64,000 bases of DNA from Paenirhizobium daejeonense (GCF_014280875.1 NZ_JACLAL010000003.1:372001-436000); one strand, 5' to 3'; numbered from the stretch's first letter, positions 34,777 to 45,308 are shown. Notes: a model not told the origin generated them from the sequence alone. A program made the numbers and translations.

Positions 34777-36810
34777 TCAGAATTCTTCCCAGTCGGCAGA
34801 GGCGGCAGCGGATGCCGCGCCTGAGGAGGTGAACGCCTGAGCGAGCTTGCCTGCCATGGCGCGAGCGGGGGAGGAGACAGCCCGGGACGTCGCATCCGCG
34901 GTGCGGGGCGTTACGGGTGCCTTGGCCAGTGCGGAAACCGGTGCCGATGCCGCCGGTGTCGAGGTTGTCCGGCGACCGGATGCTGCGACCGCATCGGAGG
35001 TGCGGAACTGGGCGACGAGGCCAGAAAGCGTCGTAGCGCTTTCGGCCAGACGGTGCGTTACCGCCGTCGTTTCCTCGACCATCGCGGCATTCTTCTGAGT
35101 GAACTGATCCATGTGGTTCACCGAGGAACTGATCTCGTTCAGGCCGGCCGACTGTTCGCGTGCGGCGGTCGCGATCGCCGCGATGTGGTCGTTTATGGCG
35201 ACGACCTGACCGGCAATTTCCTGTAGAGCCTTGCCGGTTTCACGCACCAGCGACACGCCGCCGGCGACCTCCTCGCCTGACTTCGTAATCAGTGCCTTGA
35301 TATCCTTTGCGGCGTTGGCGGAACGCTGGGCAAGCTCGCGTACTTCCTGTGCGACAACGGCGAAACCCTTGCCTGCTTCGCCGGCGCGTGCGGCCTCGAC
35401 GCCGGCGTTGAGCGCCAGAAGGTTGGTTTGGAAGGCGATCTCGTCGATAACGTTGATGATCTTGGAGATCTCGCTTGAGGCATTTTCGATGCGGCTCATG
35501 GCTTCGATGGCATCCGAAACGACCTTGCCGGAGCCTTCCGTGCTCCTGCGGGCAGCCATAGCAAGGGTGGATGCTTCGTCGGCCTTGGCAGACGAACTGC
35601 GGACCGTGGAGGTGATCTCCTCAAGGGCGGCGGAGGCCTCTTCCAACGACGAGGCCTGCTGCTCCGTGCGCTTGGAAAGATCCTGGCTTGCCGAGCGCAT
35701 TTCCGTCGAGCTTGCCTCGATCCCGAGGGTTTCGTTGCGAAGCTGGGAGAGGGTGCCGTTCAGCTTGTCGATGGAATGATTGAAGTCGGTGCGCAGACGC
35801 TCCAGCCCGCCATCGAAATTCTGGTCGATGCGGACAGTGAGGTCGCCTTCGCTGAGACGATGCAGACCGGTCGCCAGTGCATCGACGGCGGCCTGGGTCC
35901 GGCGTGCCTCCTCGACCTTGAGCGCTTCACGTTCGACGCGTTCCTGCTCACCGAGAGCAATGTTCTCCGCCGCTTGCCGTTCAAGCTCGATCTTCTGCTG
36001 AGCGCTCTCGCGGAAGACGTCGAGCGCTCGCGCCAGCGCGCCGACCTCGTTACCGAGATCGCCATGGGGCACGACGACATCGAGATGGCCGGATGCCATT
36101 TCGCCGGCGACGGCAGTCAGCTGGGGCAGGGGGCCGATGATGCGGCGCGCGATCAGCGCGATGATAACGGCGCCGAGCAGGAGGACTGCAAGGGCCGTCG
36201 TGCCGATAGCCCATACCATCTGATGGGCCATGCTGTCGATCTCGGCTGCGCGGACACCGGCATAGAGGATGCCGGTCACTTCGCCGGTCGGCGCGAAGAT
36301 AGGCTGGTAGATCGTATAATAGGGAACGTCGAGAATGACGGCCTCGCCACGATAGGTGCCGCCCTTGGTGACGACGGGGTAGACGGCGCCCTTCTGACCC
36401 AGTGCCGTACCGACCGCGCGTTTGCCGTCCGGCTTTATGATGTTGGTGGTCTTGCGCCAGAAGTCCTGGCTTGCTTGATCCCAGGCAAAAATGGTGGCGG
36501 TCTGGCCGGTCATGCGGCCGATCGTGTCGATCATTTCGTGAGAGGCGTATTCCGCCGGGATCGCGGTCGTTGCGATGCGCTGGACGTTGCCATCCTTGCC
36601 CCAGGTGATGACGGTTCCCGGCAAATCGCGTTCGACGATGGTTGCTGCCGTTCTGAGGCTCGCATTCTGGCCCGCGATCGCTTGCTCCGAAATGCGTGTA
36701 GCTATGTTTTGAGAGATCACCCACGACACGACGGCGAGCGAGGCCATCAATACCAGGACGGTTGTCATGGTGACGGTCTTGACGATGCCGAAGCGCGAGA
36801 AAATCTTCAT
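34777..36810 (-). CDS. Methyl-accepting chemotaxis protein with CheR-tether pentapeptide
   Basis: 677 residues. One membrane helix at about 12-32, a periplasmic sensor domain (Cache-like, about 35-195), a second helix near 198-222, HAMP (RIIGPLPQLTAVAGEMASGHLDVVV), a second HAMP-like region around 315-350, and the signalling domain with its tip [22 protein letters not shown] near 455. The C-terminus ends DWEEF, the pentapeptide that tethers CheR/CheB in high-abundance receptors. Start ATG at 36808-36810 after an AGGA ribosome site. No che genes are near. It is divergent from the folate gene. Confidence 0.95.
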   Translation of the reverse strand: MKIFSRFGIVKTVTMTTVLVLMASLAVVSWVISQNIATRISEQAIAGQNASLRTAATIVERDLPGTVITWGKDGNVQRIATTAIPAEYASHEMIDTIGRMTGQTATIFAWDQASQDFWRKTTNIIKPDGKRAVGTALGQKGAVYPVVTKGGTYRGEAVILDVPYYTIYQPIFAPTGEVTGILYAGVRAAEIDSMAHQMVWAIGTTALAVLLLGAVIIALIARRIIGPLPQLTAVAGEMASGHLDVVVPHGDLGNEVGALARALDVFRESAQQKIELERQAAENIALGEQERVEREALKVEEARRTQAAVDALATGLHRLSEGDLTVRIDQNFDGGLERLRTDFNHSIDKLNGTLSQLRNETLGIEASSTEMRSASQDLSKRTEQQASSLEEASAALEEITSTVRSSSAKADEASTLAMAARRSTEGSGKVVSDAIEAMSRIENASSEISKIINVIDEIAFQTNLLALNAGVEAARAGEAGKGFAVVAQEVRELAQRSANAAKDIKALITKSGEEVAGGVSLVRETGKALQEIAGQVVAINDHIAAIATAAREQSAGLNEISSSVNHMDQFTQKNAAMVEETTAVTHRLAESATTLSGLVAQFRTSDAVAASGRRTTSTPAASAPVSALAKAPVTPRTADATSRAVSSPARAMAGKLAQAFTSSGAASAAASADWEEF

Positions 36811-36986
36811 GAAGAATATCCTGTCAGTTGTGTTGCGATGCACTATAATTGACGAGTGTTAATTATCCTTTGGGAAAGCCGGAAAAATAGGATCTAAAGC
36901 GCTTTGGGGGCCCGACTGGTTGAGCAGCTGAGGCGCGATTGCAAAAAGTGCCGTCTAGGGTATGGTCCGCTCACTTTGAGGGATGC

Positions 36987-37568
36987 ATGCACGATATGAG
37001 CAACAGAGAACGGAAGGCCGTCATCCGTCGTGAGCGGCTTGCAGCGAGGGATGCGATACCGGTAGACCTGAGGACGGAATACAGCCTTGCTATGGCTGAA
37101 TATGGCGGAGATCGGCTGGAGTTTGTGCCGGGGACGATCATTTCAGGGTTCTTTCCGATCCGCTCTGAGGCCGATATTCGCCCGCTGATGGCACACTTGA
37201 GGACCCGCGGAGCAAGGCTCTGCCTGCCGATCATACAGGACAGGCAAACCATCCTGTTCCGTGAACTGGTGGTAGGCGCGGACCTGATCGATACCGGTTT
37301 CGGCACGCGCGGACCTGGTCCCGAGGCTGTGGTTCTCGACCCGGAAATTATGCTGGTTCCGCTTTCGGCCTTCGACGCTCGTGGCCACCGCATTGGCTAC
37401 GGCGCGGGTCATTATGATCGCGCGATCGCCCGGCTGAGAGAAAAAGGCCACGATCCAAGGCTTATCGGCATTGCATTCGACTGTCAGGAGGTGGCAGAAG
37501 TGCCCTTTGAACCGCATGACGTACAGCTCGAGGCTATTCTGACGGAAAGCGGCTACAGGCAATTCTGA
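36987..37568 (+). CDS. fau: 5-formyltetrahydrofolate cyclo-ligase
   Basis: 193 residues. It converts 5-formyl-THF to 5,10-methenyl-THF with ATP. Basic start SNRERKAVIRRERLAARDAI, the substrate region ISGFFPIRSEADIRPL near 51-66 and the signature GHRIGYGAGHYDRAIA near 141-156 are typical. The GAGGG ribosome site favours the ATG at 36987. In many proteobacteria this gene is next to zapA and ssrS; here three minus-strand genes separate them. Confidence 0.93.
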   Translation: MHDMSNRERKAVIRRERLAARDAIPVDLRTEYSLAMAEYGGDRLEFVPGTIISGFFPIRSEADIRPLMAHLRTRGARLCLPIIQDRQTILFRELVVGADLIDTGFGTRGPGPEAVVLDPEIMLVPLSAFDARGHRIGYGAGHYDRAIARLREKGHDPRLIGIAFDCQEVAEVPFEPHDVQLEAILTESGYRQF

Positions 37569-37587
37569 CAGAGACTGGACAAGGCGA

Positions 37588-38412
37588 ATGAGACTGCTTT
37601 TTCTCGGAGACATGGTAGGCAAGACGGGGCGCACGGCGGTATGGGAGCGGCTGCCCGGCCTGATCTCCGATCTCAAGCTGGATTTCGTCGTCGTCAACGG
37701 CGAGAATGCGGCCGGCGGTTTCGGCATTACCGAGGACATCTACCTCGAAACGATCAATGCCGGTGCCGACGTCGTGACGACCGGCAACCATGTCTGGGAC
37801 CAGAAGGAAGCCGTGGTGTTCTGCGAGCGTCATGACCAGTTCCTTCGTCCGGCAAACTATCCCGCCGGCACACCCGGCCGCGGCTCCGGCATCTATTACG
37901 CCCGCAATGGCGCCCGCGTTCTGGTCGCCAACATCATGGGCCGCGTGTTCATGCATCCTGAACTCGATGATCCCTTCAAGTCGGCGGAGGCCATCCTGGC
38001 CGCTTGCCCGTTGAAGGAACAGGCGGATGCGATCATCTTCGATTTCCATGCCGAGGCAACGAGCGAGAAGCAGTGCTTCGGTCATTTCGTCGATGGCCGC
38101 GCGAGCTTCGTCGTCGGTACGCATACCCATGTACCGACGGCAGACCATCAGATCCTCAATGGCGGTACGGCCTACATGTCGGACGCCGGCATGTGCGGCG
38201 ACTACGATTCCTCGCTCGGCATGGAGAAGGAAGAGCCGCTCAACCGCTTCATATCCAAGATGCCGAAGGGCCGTTTCGAGGCCGCGCACGGTCCCGCCAC
38301 GATCTGCGGCGTCGGCGTCGAGATCTCGGACCGGACCGGTCTTGCCGAGAAGATCGCACCGCTCAGGATCGGGCCGCGTCTGACGGAAACCATTCCGGAT
38401 TTCTGGCGCTGA
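37588..38412 (+). CDS. YmdB-family metallophosphoesterase (TIGR00282)
   Basis: 274 residues. A two-metal phosphodiesterase; the Bacillus member YmdB cleaves 2',3'-cyclic nucleotides. Metal-binding motifs LFLGDMVGKTGR (residues 4-15), VVNGENAAGG near 36-45, TTGNHVWDQKE near 64-74, FDFHAEATSEK near 151-161 and GTHTHVPTAD near 177-186 are complete. It follows the folate gene by 19 bases with an AAGGCGA ribosome site, so it is in the same operon. Confidence 0.92.
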   Translation: MRLLFLGDMVGKTGRTAVWERLPGLISDLKLDFVVVNGENAAGGFGITEDIYLETINAGADVVTTGNHVWDQKEAVVFCERHDQFLRPANYPAGTPGRGSGIYYARNGARVLVANIMGRVFMHPELDDPFKSAEAILAACPLKEQADAIIFDFHAEATSEKQCFGHFVDGRASFVVGTHTHVPTADHQILNGGTAYMSDAGMCGDYDSSLGMEKEEPLNRFISKMPKGRFEAAHGPATICGVGVEISDRTGLAEKIAPLRIGPRLTETIPDFWR

Positions 38413-38523
38413 CCATTGCCGTCGAGGCGGCGCACGCCCCGGCCTCACGGTAATGTGACAGTGGCCGCCTCGCGGGGCGCTTTACCTGATATCCAGCCTG
38501 TCGCATCCTCAGTCATCTGATCG

Positions 38524-39378
38524 ATGAGCGGGGCCTGCGTGATGCTGCTGCGACTTGCGATGGCGTTCATTTCCCTGACGCTTGCCGCCGTTGGTGCGGC
38601 TGCCCAGGATACCAACCGACAGGTCAGTCAGTGTCAGTTGATGTCGGAGAAACTGCCATCGGCGACGTTTGCGGCCTTCAAGCCCTCGGAAGATACGGTT
38701 TCCCGGCAATTGGCGGCGCTGCCCGAAAACGTAACGATTACCTTTCTCGGCCATTCAACCTTTCAGATCGATACGCCGGGCGGCATCTCCATCGCCACCG
38801 ATTTCAATGGTTGGCTCCGGACGTCGAAAATTCCCGATATCGTTACCATGAACAAGGCCCATTCCAGCCATTTCACGCTCACGCCGGATCCCTCGATCAC
38901 TAACGTGCTGCATGGCTGGAACGACGCGAAGCCGGGCGAGAAGATCGAGCACCGGCTCGTGGTCGGCGATACCTATATTCGCAATGTCTCGACCGACATT
39001 CGCAGCTGGGGCGGCGATTTCGAACCTAATGGCAATTCCATCTTCATTTTCGAGGTGGCAGGGCTCTGCATCGGGCATCTTGGCCATTTGCATCACGAGT
39101 TGACGGATGGTCACTATGCCGAGATCGGCCGCCTTGACGTTGTGATGGTGCCGGTCGATGGCGGGCTGACCATGGGGGCCGACAGCATGAGCCGCACGAT
39201 CAAGCGGTTGCGTTCGGCGCTCATCCTGCCGATGCATCGAACGGGGCAACCCGTCCGTGATTTTGTTGCCATGTTCGATCAGAGTTTCGATGTGAAAGTG
39301 TCGGACAGTCCGGGCGTTACTGTCTCTATGCGCACCATGCCGCGCAAGCCGCTGATCCTTGTACTGCAGGGAATGTGA
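38524..39378 (+). CDS. Exported metallo-beta-lactamase-fold protein with an eroded metal motif
   Basis: 284 residues. A hydrophobic N-terminus (LLRLAMAFISLTLAAVGAAAQ) suggests export. TFLGHSTFQIDTPGGISIATDFNGW near residue 72-96, LGHLHHELT near 186-194 and VMVPVDGGLTMG near 208-219 follow the UlaG-like layout. The usual HxHxDH metal motif reads KAHSSH at about 112-117, with Lys and Ser in place of the first His and the Asp, so metal binding may differ from classical members. ATG codons at 38524 and 38542 are both possible; the second would shorten the leader. It starts about 110 bases after the YmdB-like gene. Confidence 0.8.
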   Translation: MSGACVMLLRLAMAFISLTLAAVGAAAQDTNRQVSQCQLMSEKLPSATFAAFKPSEDTVSRQLAALPENVTITFLGHSTFQIDTPGGISIATDFNGWLRTSKIPDIVTMNKAHSSHFTLTPDPSITNVLHGWNDAKPGEKIEHRLVVGDTYIRNVSTDIRSWGGDFEPNGNSIFIFEVAGLCIGHLGHLHHELTDGHYAEIGRLDVVMVPVDGGLTMGADSMSRTIKRLRSALILPMHRTGQPVRDFVAMFDQSFDVKVSDSPGVTVSMRTMPRKPLILVLQGM

Positions 39379-39501
39379 GGTGGTGCAGAGCCGAAGCCCA
39401 CTGGGGCCGGGCGTCGGTTTTGCCTTGCTTCCCCTTGAACGGTGAGGTTTTCACCCTTATAAGGCGGCCATTCCCAATATTTAGACCTGATCAGGGGTGC
39501 C

Positions 39502-40248
39502 ATGGCTGGCCATTCACAGTTTAAAAACATCATGCACCGCAAGGGCAAGCAGGACGGTATCCGTTCGAAGATGTTCTCCAAGCTTGCTCGCGAAATCACG
39601 GTTGCGGCGAAGACCGGTCTGCCTGACCCGGCCATGAACGCTGCTCTTCGTCTTGCCGTGCAGAATGCCAAGGCTCAGTCGATGCCGAAGGATAACATCG
39701 ACCGCGCCATCAAGAAGGCGTCGGGCGCCGATGCCGAAACCTATGACTCGATCCGCTACGAAGGTTACGGTCCAGGCGGTACGGCGGTCATCGTCGAAGC
39801 GCTGACTGACAACCGCAACCGCACGGCTTCCAGCGTTCGCTCGATCTTCTCCAAGGCTGGCGGTGCGCTGGGTGAAACCGGTTCGGTTTCCTTCTCCTTC
39901 GATCACGTTGGCGAAATCACCTACAAGGCCTCCGTCGGCGATGCCGACAAGGTCATGGAGGCCGCGATCGAAGCCGGTGCCGAAGACGTGGTTTCAGATG
40001 ACGACGGCCACACTATCTATTGTGGCTTCGAGGACATCAATGAAGTGTCCAAGGCGCTGGAAGCAGTCCTCGGCGAAGCCGAAACCGTCAAGGCGATCTG
40101 GAAGCCACAGAACACCATCGAAGTCGATGAGGAGAAGGCTCGGTCGTTGATGAAACTCATCGACACGCTGGAAGATGACGACGACGTCCAGAATGTCTAT
40201 TCGAACTTCGAAGTCTCCGACGAGGTCATGGCCAAGCTCTCGGCCTGA
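39502..40248 (+). CDS. yebC: YebC/PmpR-family translation or transcription factor
   Basis: 248 residues. The start [39 protein letters not shown] near 54-74 and [23 protein letters not shown] near 83-105 are the family hallmarks. YebC has been described as a DNA-binding regulator and more recently as helping ribosomes through proline-rich stretches; which applies here cannot be read from sequence. A CAGGGG ribosome site precedes the ATG and a strong terminator follows. Confidence 0.96.
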   Translation: MAGHSQFKNIMHRKGKQDGIRSKMFSKLAREITVAAKTGLPDPAMNAALRLAVQNAKAQSMPKDNIDRAIKKASGADAETYDSIRYEGYGPGGTAVIVEALTDNRNRTASSVRSIFSKAGGALGETGSVSFSFDHVGEITYKASVGDADKVMEAAIEAGAEDVVSDDDGHTIYCGFEDINEVSKALEAVLGEAETVKAIWKPQNTIEVDEEKARSLMKLIDTLEDDDDVQNVYSNFEVSDEVMAKLSA

Positions 40249-40265
40249 TCCGTATTCTGTTCAAG

Positions 40266-40302
40266 AAAAGGCCCGGCGCTGATGGCGGCCGGGCCTTTTT
40301 TC
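40266..40302. terminator. Bidirectional terminator between yebC and glmM
   Basis: AAAAGGCCCGGC and its complement around a short loop, with a T-tract; it separates the convergent yebC and glmM. Confidence 0.9.
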
Positions 40303-40360
40303 GTTTTCCTTTTGAGCATCCGCCTTTCCTCCTCAGATGAGGAGAGCCTCAAAGAGGAAG

Positions 40361-41716
40361 TTATGCGGCTTCACTGCGAACGTTGGCAATGACGTCGACC
40401 AGATCATTGACGATGCGCTCGACCTGGCTGCGGTCGTCGCCTTCGGCCATGACGCGGATCAGGGGTTCGGTGCCGGAGGGGCGGATGACAAGGCGGCCGT
40501 TCTTCGACAGTTCGCTTTCGGCGTCGGCGATGGCCTGCTTGACGGCGGTGTCCTCAAGCGGCTTGCCGCCGGAATAGCGTACGTTGCGAAGGAGTTGCGG
40601 AACCGGATCGAAGCGGTGGCAGATTTCGCTGACCGTCTTGCCCGTACGCTTGACGCAGGCGAGGATCTGAAGAGCGGCTACGAGACCGTCGCCGGTCGTG
40701 CCGAAATCGGAGAGCACGATATGTCCCGACTGCTCTCCGCCGACATTGAAGTTGTGCTGACGCATGTGCTCGACCACGTAACGGTCGCCGACTTTGGTGC
40801 GGGCGAGGCTGAGACCCTTGCCCGACAGGAAGCGTTCGAGGCCGAGGTTGGACATGACGGTGGCGACGATGCCGTCGCCCTTGAGGATCTGGTCGTGCGC
40901 CCAGGTATCGGCAATGACCGCCATCAGTTGGTCGCCATCCACGATCGCGCCGTTCTCATCGACGATGATGACGCGGTCGGCATCGCCGTCAAGCGCAATG
41001 CCGATGTCGGCGCGGACTTCATGCACCTTTTTCTGCAGTGCTGCCGGATGGGTGGAGCCGCAGTCGAGGTTGATGTTGGTGCCGTTCGGTTCGTTGCCGA
41101 TGGTCACGACCTCCGCGCCGAGTTCCCACAACGCCAGCGGGGCAACCTTGTAGGCGGCGCCGTTGGCGCAGTCGATCGCGACCCGCAGTCCATGCAGGGT
41201 AACATCGCGGGGCAGGGTGCGCTTGACGAATTCGATGTAGCGATAAATGTCGCCCTCGACGCGCTTGGCACGGCCGATCTCATGGGCTGGCGCGAGCTGG
41301 CCGTAAATATCCTGTTCGAGAAGGTCCTCGATCTGCGCTTCAAGCTCGTCGGAAAGTTTGTATCCGTCCGGGCCGAAGAGCTTGATGCCGTTGTCAGCGA
41401 AGGGATTGTGGGACGCCGATATCATGACGCCGATATCGGCGCGCAGTGAACGGGTGAGCATGGCGACGGCAGGCGTCGGGATCGGGCCAAGCAGGAAGAC
41501 GTCGAGGCCGGCAGCGGTGAACCCGGCAACAAGCGCATTTTCCAGCATGTAACCGGAAAGGCGGGTATCCTTGCCAATCACCACGCGGTGGCGATGATGG
41601 CCACGCCGGAAGATGGTGCCGACCGCTATGCCGACCCGCATTGCGAGGTCAGGCGTCATCGGAAAGTGGTTGGACTGTCCGCGAATGCCATCCGTGCCAA
41701 AATAACGACGTGTCAT
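40361..41716 (-). CDS. glmM: Phosphoglucosamine mutase
   Basis: 451 residues. It converts glucosamine-6-phosphate to glucosamine-1-phosphate for UDP-GlcNAc, peptidoglycan and lipopolysaccharide synthesis. The start [14 protein letters not shown], the phosphoserine loop [13 protein letters not shown] with Ser102, the Mg loop LDGDADRVI near 243 and the phosphate-binding [14 protein letters not shown] near 425 are complete. The ATG at 41714-41716 gives the family length; the frame upstream is not conserved. It follows ftsH on the same strand after a terminator, as is common in proteobacteria. Confidence 0.97.
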   Translation of the reverse strand: MTRRYFGTDGIRGQSNHFPMTPDLAMRVGIAVGTIFRRGHHRHRVVIGKDTRLSGYMLENALVAGFTAAGLDVFLLGPIPTPAVAMLTRSLRADIGVMISASHNPFADNGIKLFGPDGYKLSDELEAQIEDLLEQDIYGQLAPAHEIGRAKRVEGDIYRYIEFVKRTLPRDVTLHGLRVAIDCANGAAYKVAPLALWELGAEVVTIGNEPNGTNINLDCGSTHPAALQKKVHEVRADIGIALDGDADRVIIVDENGAIVDGDQLMAVIADTWAHDQILKGDGIVATVMSNLGLERFLSGKGLSLARTKVGDRYVVEHMRQHNFNVGGEQSGHIVLSDFGTTGDGLVAALQILACVKRTGKTVSEICHRFDPVPQLLRNVRYSGGKPLEDTAVKQAIADAESELSKNGRLVIRPSGTEPLIRVMAEGDDRSQVERIVNDLVDVIANVRSEAA

Positions 41717-41879
41717 GTGTTTTCCCGAAATGCTTCGTTTGCTGCCTGCTTGCGTCGACGAGATGAATACGCCGCGTGAGGCGGATAACGCGATATCTAC
41801 TGGGCTGCTCTTGCCACAAAATCGGCGGCAGGACACGTAAATTACCGCAAAAACCCATTACATCGCGTTACCGTCTACA

Positions 41880-41910
41880 AGAAAGCCACCCGCCGTTGCC
41901 GGGGGTGGCT
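41880..41910 (-). terminator. Terminator of ftsH
   Basis: Stem AGCCACCC/GGGTGGCT with an 11-base loop that can pair further, then TTTCTTG on the minus strand, 28 bases after the ftsH stop. Confidence 0.8.
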
Positions 41911-41937
41911 TGCTGTTTGCGTACTGAACGCGAGGGA

Positions 41938-43881
41938 TCAGTGAGGTTGGGGCTCGAGGCCGCCCTCGTCGGTTTCGCCGCTCTTTGTGCTCGGGCCGTC
42001 CTTCTTGGAGCCGGCGCTTGGTACGGCGGAGCCGCGCGACGGCGGGCTGTCATCCCCCAGATCACGGGCCGGTTTTTCGCCCTTGAGCAGCGCCTTGATC
42101 TCGTCGCCGGTCAGGGTTTCGTATTCCAGGAGGCCCTCGGCGATTGCGACGAAGCCGTCGTGGTTTTCCGTCAGGATCTTGGTCGCTTCGGTATAGGCCT
42201 CGTCGATCAGGCGACGCACTTCGCTGTCGATCTTCTGGGCGGTCGATTCCGACACGTTCTTCGACTGCGATACCGAATGGCCTAGGAAGACTTCCTGCTG
42301 GTTTTCACCATAGGCGACGTGGCCGAGCACGTCGGAGAAGCCCCACTGGGTGACCATGGCGCGGGCGAGCTTGGTGGCCTGCTCGATGTCGGAGGACGCA
42401 CCCGAGGTGATGTTCTCCTTGCCGAAGGTCAGCTCTTCCGCCACGCGGCCGCCCATCATGATGACGAGGCGCGAGACCATCCACTTGTAGCTCATCGAAT
42501 AGCGGTCGCCTTCGGGAAGCTGCATGACCATGCCGAGCGCACGACCGCGCGGAATGATGGTGGCCTTGTGCAGCGGATCGGCGACAGCAACCTTGAGTGC
42601 GGTGATTGCGTGGCCGGCTTCGTGATACGCAGTCAGCTTCTTTTCGGCTTCGGTCATGGCGGACGAACGACGTTCGGCGCCCATCATGATCTTGTCCTTG
42701 GCGTCTTCGAATTCCTGCATGGTGACGACGCGTTTGTTGCGGCGGGCAGCCATGAGGGCGGCTTCGTTGACGAGGTTCATCAGATCAGCCCCGGAGAAGC
42801 CGGGCGTACCGCGAGCCAGAACCTTGAGATCGACATTCGGCGCCAGCGGAACGTTGCGGGCATGAACCTTGAGGATGCGTTCGCGGCCGACGATATCCGG
42901 GTTCGGCACGACGACCTGACGGTCGAAGCGGCCGGGACGCAGCAGTGCGGGGTCGAGAACGTCGGGACGGTTGGTCGCGGCGATCAGGATGATGCCTTCA
43001 TTGGCCTCGAAGCCGTCCATCTCGACCAGAAGCTGGTTGAGCGTCTGTTCGCGTTCGTCGTTACCGCCGCCGAGACCGGCGCCACGATGGCGACCGACAG
43101 CGTCGATTTCGTCGATGAATATGATGCAGGGCGCGTTCTTCTTGGCCTGCTCGAACATGTCGCGGACGCGGCTTGCACCGACGCCGACGAACATTTCAAC
43201 GAAGTCCGAACCGGAAATGGTGAAGAACGGCACGTTGGCTTCGCCGGCGACCGAACGGGCGAGAAGCGTCTTACCCGTGCCCGGAGGACCGACGAGCAGC
43301 ACGCCGCGCGGGATCTTGCCGCCGAGGCGCTGGAACTTCTGCGGGTCGCGCAGAAATTCGACGATTTCCTCGAGGTCCTGCTTGGCTTCGTCGACGCCAG
43401 CGACATCGTCGAAGGTGACGCGGCCATGGGCCTCTGTCAGAAGCTTTGCCTTGGACTTGCCGAAGCCCATCGCGCCGCGCGAACCGCCCTGCATCTGGCG
43501 CATGAAGAAAAGCCAGACACCAAGGATAAGCAGCATGGGCAGCAGCGTGCCCAGATAGCTCAGGAAGCCGGACGAGCCATCCGTTTCCGGACGGGCGACG
43601 ATCATCACGTTCTTCGACTGCAGCTTTTCGAGCAGGTTGTCGTCGATGACAGGCGAGTAGGTCTGGAAGGCCGTGCCGTTTTCGGCATAGGTGCCGAGAA
43701 CGCGGTTGCCAGTGACGGTCACGTCACGCACACGTCCGGAATCCACTTCGCGAAGGAACTGCGAATACGGAATTTCGCGCGAGCTTGTCTGCGACGGCGT
43801 CGTCTGGAACATGCTGAACAAGGCGATCAGCAGGAGGGCTATGATGGCCCATAGCGCAAAGTTCCGAAAATTTGGGTTCAT
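41938..43881 (-). CDS. ftsH: ATP-dependent zinc metalloprotease FtsH
   Basis: 647 residues. A membrane-anchored AAA+ protease that degrades misfolded membrane proteins and short-lived regulators. Membrane helices lie at about 7-27 and 108-128, Walker [13 protein letters not shown] near 195, Walker [12 protein letters not shown] near 255, and the zinc motif AYHEAGHAI near 416-424. The C-terminal tail is Pro/Ser-rich. A GGGGAG ribosome site precedes the ATG. It follows tilS by 110 bases; the gap holds a small GCGGGC/GCCCGC hairpin (43903-43919) and maybe its own promoter. Confidence 0.97.
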   Translation of the reverse strand: MNPNFRNFALWAIIALLLIALFSMFQTTPSQTSSREIPYSQFLREVDSGRVRDVTVTGNRVLGTYAENGTAFQTYSPVIDDNLLEKLQSKNVMIVARPETDGSSGFLSYLGTLLPMLLILGVWLFFMRQMQGGSRGAMGFGKSKAKLLTEAHGRVTFDDVAGVDEAKQDLEEIVEFLRDPQKFQRLGGKIPRGVLLVGPPGTGKTLLARSVAGEANVPFFTISGSDFVEMFVGVGASRVRDMFEQAKKNAPCIIFIDEIDAVGRHRGAGLGGGNDEREQTLNQLLVEMDGFEANEGIILIAATNRPDVLDPALLRPGRFDRQVVVPNPDIVGRERILKVHARNVPLAPNVDLKVLARGTPGFSGADLMNLVNEAALMAARRNKRVVTMQEFEDAKDKIMMGAERRSSAMTEAEKKLTAYHEAGHAITALKVAVADPLHKATIIPRGRALGMVMQLPEGDRYSMSYKWMVSRLVIMMGGRVAEELTFGKENITSGASSDIEQATKLARAMVTQWGFSDVLGHVAYGENQQEVFLGHSVSQSKNVSESTAQKIDSEVRRLIDEAYTEATKILTENHDGFVAIAEGLLEYETLTGDEIKALLKGEKPARDLGDDSPPSRGSAVPSAGSKKDGPSTKSGETDEGGLEPQPH

Positions 43882-43991
43882 CGAACTCCCCGAATAAGGT
43901 ACGCGGGCAAATGGCCCGCCTGATTATCGACTAACATAGGATTGCACTGCGGCCTTGCCAAGGCAAAGCGGCGTTTTGCCTGCTTTTTCCG

Positions 43992-45308
43992 TCAATAAGG
44001 ATTAAACGGCGGAGGGCAATAGTCCTTCCGTCCCATGAGTCTTGCCATGGCGTTCGCCAAATCGAGGTCGAATGCCGGCAGGAAGCGGTCGAACAGGGGC
44101 AGACAAGGTTGCAAATCCACGGAGCCGGATGATGTGCCCGCAGACATCACTATTGCTTTACCGGGGGCAACAGAAGGTCCGATCCGGTTCAGATGGCGAA
44201 TGATGCCATCAGCGAGACCCTGAGGACAGGGAAGGGGCGGCGCTGCCCGACCGGGCGTTACGCGTACGGTTTGCGTTCCGGTGTTGGTAATGCGGAAGCG
44301 TCCGTCCCATTCCGCGGTTTCTCCTGCCGGGATTTCCAGCGGCAAAATATCGCGGTTCTCGCGCATGAGAAACAGGCCGTCCTTGCGCCGTTCGACGAGC
44401 GCGCGGGAGAGAGTGATGCGGCCCGTCCGGTCGGTGGCAAGGAATGAGATCAGCCGATCCATGCTCTCGCGCCCTGGCCGATGCGAGCGGCCCCCGGTGA
44501 CGGCGCAGAGCGTCGAGAACGCGTGCAGGAAAGCAGGCGACCGGGGGGAAACGGCTTCGGGTGGCAATTTTACGACGAGCGAGGCGTAGCCTGCTGCATG
44601 TGTTCCGATAAGGGCTGCTGCCTGCCGCGACAATTCCGTTCTTTCGACGCCGGCGGAGCGGATAGCTTCCGGATCGACGGCGCCGCGGTCCTGACGTAGT
44701 CGAACGCGTTCATATTTGCGATCCTCGTTGCTGGGATCGTCGATCCAGCCGAGATCGAGTTGGAGTAGATAATCGCGGATATGCTGACGGCGAACCGAAA
44801 GGAAGGGGCGCAGAAGCCAGAAGCGGCGGTCGTGGAGTGTGGCTTCCGCCATGCCTGCGAGACCGAGATTGTCGTTCGCAGCGCGGGTGGCGCGCATGGC
44901 GACGGTTTCTTCCTGATCGTCGAGCGTGTGCCCAGTGACGATGAGGTCTGTGCCGAATTCCGTCGCGGCCTTTGCGAGAAGACGGTAGCGCGCTTCGCGA
45001 GCCGCCGCCGAAATTCCCGTTTTGGGCTTTTCATCTTTCCAGGCGATGGTGCGGTGAGGGATGCCGAGCGAGGCGCAGAGCCTGCCGACGGCTTCAGCTT
45101 CGGCAGTGCTCTCCGCTCTTAGCAGGTGATCGATCGTAACGGCGGTGAGGGAATGGGGCAGGCGGCACGAGCGAATGGCGCGATCGAGAGCGATCAGCAG
45201 GCCGGTGGAATCGCTGCCGCCGGAAATGGCGACAAGAAGCCTGCGCGAACCGGAGAGACGGTCGAGGAACCTTGAGGCGGCATTTTCGGGGGAATGGGAA
45301 TGGTCCAC
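43992..45308 (-). CDS. tilS: tRNA(Ile)-lysidine synthase
   Basis: 438 residues from a GTG. It joins lysine to C34 of tRNA-Ile2 so that the tRNA reads AUA. The PP-loop SGGSDS at residues 29-34, LTAVTIDHLLRAES near 55 and the GHTLDDQEET motif near 126-135 are intact, followed by the substrate domain. It lies between cpoB (25 bases upstream) and ftsH, the usual alphaproteobacterial order. The ribosome site before the GTG is weak. Confidence 0.95.
   Translation of the reverse strand: MDHSHSPENAASRFLDRLSGSRRLLVAISGGSDSTGLLIALDRAIRSCRLPHSLTAVTIDHLLRAESTAEAEAVGRLCASLGIPHRTIAWKDEKPKTGISAAAREARYRLLAKAATEFGTDLIVTGHTLDDQEETVAMRATRAANDNLGLAGMAEATLHDRRFWLLRPFLSVRRQHIRDYLLQLDLGWIDDPSNEDRKYERVRLRQDRGAVDPEAIRSAGVERTELSRQAAALIGTHAAGYASLVVKLPPEAVSPRSPAFLHAFSTLCAVTGGRSHRPGRESMDRLISFLATDRTGRITLSRALVERRKDGLFLMRENRDILPLEIPAGETAEWDGRFRITNTGTQTVRVTPGRAAPPLPCPQGLADGIIRHLNRIGPSVAPGKAIVMSAGTSSGSVDLQPCLPLFDRFLPAFDLDLANAMARLMGRKDYCPPPFNPY

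Noticed and set aside
34550..34840. A 96-codon plus-strand frame in the gap between the CFA synthase and chemoreceptor genes
   Set aside because: Half of it lies antisense to the receptor tail, codon pattern is not protein-like and there is no ribosome site.
42319..43854. A 511-codon plus-strand open frame opposite ftsH
   Set aside because: Antisense shadow of an intact FtsH gene.
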